Assembly (NCBI GenBank): GCA_002304945.1
Contig: DBPQ01000126.1
Location: forward strand, 15,102 to 31,921
Direction: 5' to 3'
DNA: 16,820 bases
DNA from: Actinomycetales bacterium UBA1416
GTDB lineage: Bacteria > Actinomycetota > Actinomycetes > Actinomycetales > Actinomycetaceae
Under the pieces are notes generated by a model. It was not told where the DNA came from and made no database searches. It worked only from the letters and a program-made list of their open reading frames with translations. Shown here piece after piece: positions 14,321-16,820 of the stretch. Positions within the stretch are counted from its first letter, which is position 1. The number at the start of each line of letters is the position of its first letter. A program made the position numbers and the translations under genes.

Positions 14321-16087
14321 ATGGTGGATCTCACCGCTCAACCGTTCAACCTCGACGCCGAGGGGGTGCAGTGGGTCAAGGACACGATCGCCGGGATGAC
14401 CGATGAGGAGAAGATCGGTCAGCTCTTCGTCAACATGGGTTCGAGCCGTGACGAGGAGTACCTCACCGACATGGTCTCCCGGTACCACATCGGGGCCGTG
14501 CGCTACCAGCCCGGCCCCGCGGTGGAGATCTGGGAGCAGAACCGGATCCTGCAGGAGAAGTCGAAGATCCCGATGCTGATCGCGGCGAACACCGAGGCCG
14601 GCGGCAACGGCGCCTGCACGGACGGGACCTACGTGGGCTGGGAGGTCAAGATCGCCGCCACCCGCGAGCCCCGGTACGCCTACGAACTCGGCCGCATCTC
14701 CGGAGTCGAGGCCGCGGCCATCGGCTGCAACTGGTCCTTCGCCCCGATCGTGGACCTGTACCGCAACTGGCGGAACCCGATCATCTCGCAGCGCACCTGG
14801 AGCGCGGACGTCGAGCAGACCATCGAACTGTCGCTGGAGTACATGCGCGGCATCCAGGAGTCCGGGATCGCCCCCGCCGCCAAGCACTTCCCCGGCGACG
14901 GCATCGACGAGCGGGACCAGCACCTCTCCTCCGCCCCCAACTGGCTGTCCACCGAGGAGTGGGACGCCACCTTCGGGAGGGTCTACTCCGCGCTCATCGA
15001 GGCGGGCCTGCCCTCGATCATGGCCGGCCACATCGCGCTGCCGGCCTACCAGAAGCACTTCAACCCGGAGATGACGGAGGACGAGATCCTCCCGGCCACC
15101 CTCTCCAAGGAGATCCTCACCGACCTGCTCCGCGGGAAGCTCGGCTTCAACGGGCTCGTGGTCACGGACGCCTCCCACATGGTGGGCCTCACCGGTGCGA
15201 TGAAGCGCTCGCAGCTCCTCCCCACCGCCATCCAGGCCGGCTGCGACCTCTTCCTGTTCTTCAACGACCCGGACGAGGATTTCGCCTGGATGATGGAGGG
15301 CTACCGGAACGGCGTCCTCACGGAGGAGCGTCTCCAGGAGGCCCTCGAGCGCATCCTCGGCACCAAGGCGGCGCTCGGCCTGCACCTGAAGGCCAGGGAC
15401 GAGATCCTGCCGCCCAGGGACGAGGCGATGGCCCGCATCGGCCTGCCCGAGAACAAGGCGGTGGCGGCGGAGGTCGCGGACAGGGGGATCACGCTGGTCA
15501 AGGCCAAGCAGCCCGAGGCCCTGCCGATCAGCCCCGAGAAGTTCCGCCGGGTCCTGCTGGTCCCGATCAAGGGCCCGTCCAACCCCATGGCCCACGCGAT
15601 GCACGGTGGCGTGGCGCATCCTGCCGTCGTGCTCGGGCAGATGCTCGAGCGCCGCGGCTACGACGTCACCGTCTACGAGTCGCTGGCGGACAGGCTCGCG
15701 ACGATGTCCCCGGACGAGGGCGCGAAACTCGTCATGGGCGCGTACGCCGGCAAGGCCCCGATCTCGGCGATGACCGACAAGTACGACCTCGTCCTCTCCG
15801 TGGCGAAGGTGGAGGGCCTGATGCAGCCCGTGGAGCGGATCTACTGGCCCGCCTCGAAGGGCACCCCGGACATCCCGTGGTACGTCCACGAACTGCCCGT
15901 CATCTTCATCTCGACGGCGTCCCCCAACCTGCTGCCCGACGTCCCCCAGGTGAAGACCTACATCAACACCTACGACGACAAGCCCGTCACGCTCGAGGCA
16001 CTCCTCGACAAGCTCGAGGGCAGGAGCGAGTTCACCGGCGTCCCCTCCACCGATGTGTTCGCGGGCCTCGCGGACACCCGCGTCTGA
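14321..16087 (+). CDS. Glycoside hydrolase family 3, NagZ-like beta-N-acetylglucosaminidase candidate
   Basis: A 588-residue GH3 enzyme without signal peptide, so probably cytoplasmic and acting on imported saccharides. The TIM-barrel domain (about 20-350) contains KHFPGDGIDERDQH at 188-201. This corresponds to the NagZ-subgroup motif in which an Asp/His pair (D199, H201) serves as acid/base and which marks N-acetylglucosaminidases. The nucleophile is D283 in GLVVTDASHMVG. A C-terminal alpha/beta domain (about 385-545) follows, as in two-domain GH3 proteins. GDG replaces the commoner GHG. AAGGAG at 14309-14314 with 6-nt spacing fixes ATG 14321. The longer upstream frame is antisense to the M23 gene. 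The HAD gene begins 32 nt downstream, so they form an operon. Confidence 0.88.
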   Translation: MVDLTAQPFNLDAEGVQWVKDTIAGMTDEEKIGQLFVNMGSSRDEEYLTDMVSRYHIGAVRYQPGPAVEIWEQNRILQEKSKIPMLIAANTEAGGNGACTDGTYVGWEVKIAATREPRYAYELGRISGVEAAAIGCNWSFAPIVDLYRNWRNPIISQRTWSADVEQTIELSLEYMRGIQESGIAPAAKHFPGDGIDERDQHLSSAPNWLSTEEWDATFGRVYSALIEAGLPSIMAGHIALPAYQKHFNPEMTEDEILPATLSKEILTDLLRGKLGFNGLVVTDASHMVGLTGAMKRSQLLPTAIQAGCDLFLFFNDPDEDFAWMMEGYRNGVLTEERLQEALERILGTKAALGLHLKARDEILPPRDEAMARIGLPENKAVAAEVADRGITLVKAKQPEALPISPEKFRRVLLVPIKGPSNPMAHAMHGGVAHPAVVLGQMLERRGYDVTVYESLADRLATMSPDEGAKLVMGAYAGKAPISAMTDKYDLVLSVAKVEGLMQPVERIYWPASKGTPDIPWYVHELPVIFISTASPNLLPDVPQVKTYINTYDDKPVTLEALLDKLEGRSEFTGVPSTDVFAGLADTRV

Positions 16088-16119
16088 CCCGCCACCCCAC
16101 GAGAGACAAGGAAAATCCG

Positions 16120-16820
16120 ATGGCCGACATGCCCGCCGCCGCGCAGGTGCTCGCCGACTTCGTACCGACGAAGGACTTCTTCGTGGGCATCGACTCCGAC
16201 GGCTGCGCGATGGACGCGATGGACATCAAGCACCAGGAGTGCTTCACCCCGTCCTACATCAAGTACTGGAACCTGCAGCCGGTCTCCACCCTCGCCCGGG
16301 AGACAGCACTCTTCGTGAACCTCCACTCGATCACCCGCGGGCTGAACCGCTGGCTGGCGCTGCGCCAGCTGCTCGACCTGCTCCGTGACCGGGTGGAGGT
16401 GGCGGAGCGGGGCGTCACCATCCCCGACTACCCGGAGCTCACGCAGTTCATCGAGTCCGAGTTCCCCCTCTCCGACAAGGGCATCGCGGCCTTCGCGGTC
16501 GCGCACCCCTCGGAGACCGCCGACCGCATGATCGCGTGGGGCGACGGCGTCAACGCCGCCATCGCAGACATGGTGCACGGGTGCGGGCCGTTCCCCGGCG
16601 CCCGCGAGGCGATGGAGGCGATGTACCCGTACGTCGACGAGATGACCGTCTCCGCCACCCCGCTGGAGGCGCTCCAGCGGGAGTGGACCGAGCACGGCCT
16701 CGCCCGGTACATGCAGGTGATCGCCGGGCAGGAGATGGGGTCCAAGGCCCAGCACGTGCAGTACGCCGCCACGGGAAAGTACCCGCAGGACCACATCATG
16801 CTCATCGGCGACGCCCCCGG
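16120..16820 (+). CDS. HAD superfamily hydrolase (3' end outside window)
   Basis: The first 233 residues of a HAD-type phosphatase, cut by the window edge. Motif I is FVGIDSDGCAMD at 21-32, with nucleophile D25 and acid/base D27. The usual Thr/Val after DxDG is Cys. A large helical cap insert of about 35-160 follows. Motif II is VSATP at 177-181, motif III Lys is K209 in GSKAQH, and motif IV begins with LIGDAPG at 228-234. The motif order and spacing are complete up to the cut, so the fold is secure while the substrate is unknown, most likely a sugar phosphate given the GH3 partner. AAGGA at 16109-16113 precedes ATG 16120. Confidence 0.85.
   Translation, partial: MADMPAAAQVLADFVPTKDFFVGIDSDGCAMDAMDIKHQECFTPSYIKYWNLQPVSTLARETALFVNLHSITRGLNRWLALRQLLDLLRDRVEVAERGVTIPDYPELTQFIESEFPLSDKGIAAFAVAHPSETADRMIAWGDGVNAAIADMVHGCGPFPGAREAMEAMYPYVDEMTVSATPLEALQREWTEHGLARYMQVIAGQEMGSKAQHVQYAATGKYPQDHIMLIGDAP

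Overview
The window is GC-rich throughout, with leaderless or Shine-Dalgarno (SD) starts, GTG/TTG start codons, Pro/Thr-rich secreted proteins and tightly packed genes. This fits a high-GC actinobacterium, probably of the Micrococcales type. That placement is inferred from composition and gene style, since no rRNA or other marker is present. No tRNA, rRNA, CRISPR array, insertion sequence or phage gene was seen.

Layout. Positions 1-232 are non-coding and hold a 46-bp near-palindrome plus the terminator of the first operon. From 233 to 3476 a three-gene operon runs leftward: a PhzF-family isomerase, a class-C beta-lactamase-like serine hydrolase and an enolase. The junctions are 4 nt and 0 nt. 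A damaged-looking dodecin reading frame (3463-3669) lies divergently at the head of this operon. Rightward from 3714 come threonine ammonia-lyase (ilvA), an FGGY sugar kinase and a DUF302 protein. They end at a strong hairpin shared with the leftward VOC-domain gene. Positions 7625-9432 hold a leftward MarR regulator and MFS exporter pair with a dyad operator candidate. A PfkB-type (KDG-kinase-like) sugar kinase (leftward) and an Ogt-type DNA repair methyltransferase (rightward) diverge from 10639-10815. The ogt gene overlaps, tail to tail, a leftward gene for an unrecognised membrane-anchored or secreted protein, which lies downstream of and overlaps a secreted two-domain peptidoglycan hydrolase (lysozyme-like plus M23). 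From 14321 to the right edge a GH3 NagZ-like glycosidase and a HAD phosphatase form the start of a rightward operon that leaves the window.

How the genes may work together. Two sugar kinases, a GH3 glycosidase, a HAD phosphatase and an operonic enolase suggest scattered carbohydrate-utilisation genes among housekeeping functions. Similar GGCAA/TTGCC dyads upstream of the PfkB kinase and of the GH3 gene hint at a common sugar-responsive repressor. Upstream of the cell-wall hydrolase, a tandem GTCACAC repeat next to a good -10 element resembles sites of the MtrA response regulator, which controls wall hydrolases in related bacteria. I did not find a convincing new defence or mobile system. The most unusual observations are the dodecin frame with an apparently scrambled N-terminal half, the enolase operon read in one frame with a single stop codon, the edge palindrome and the putative regulatory dyads.
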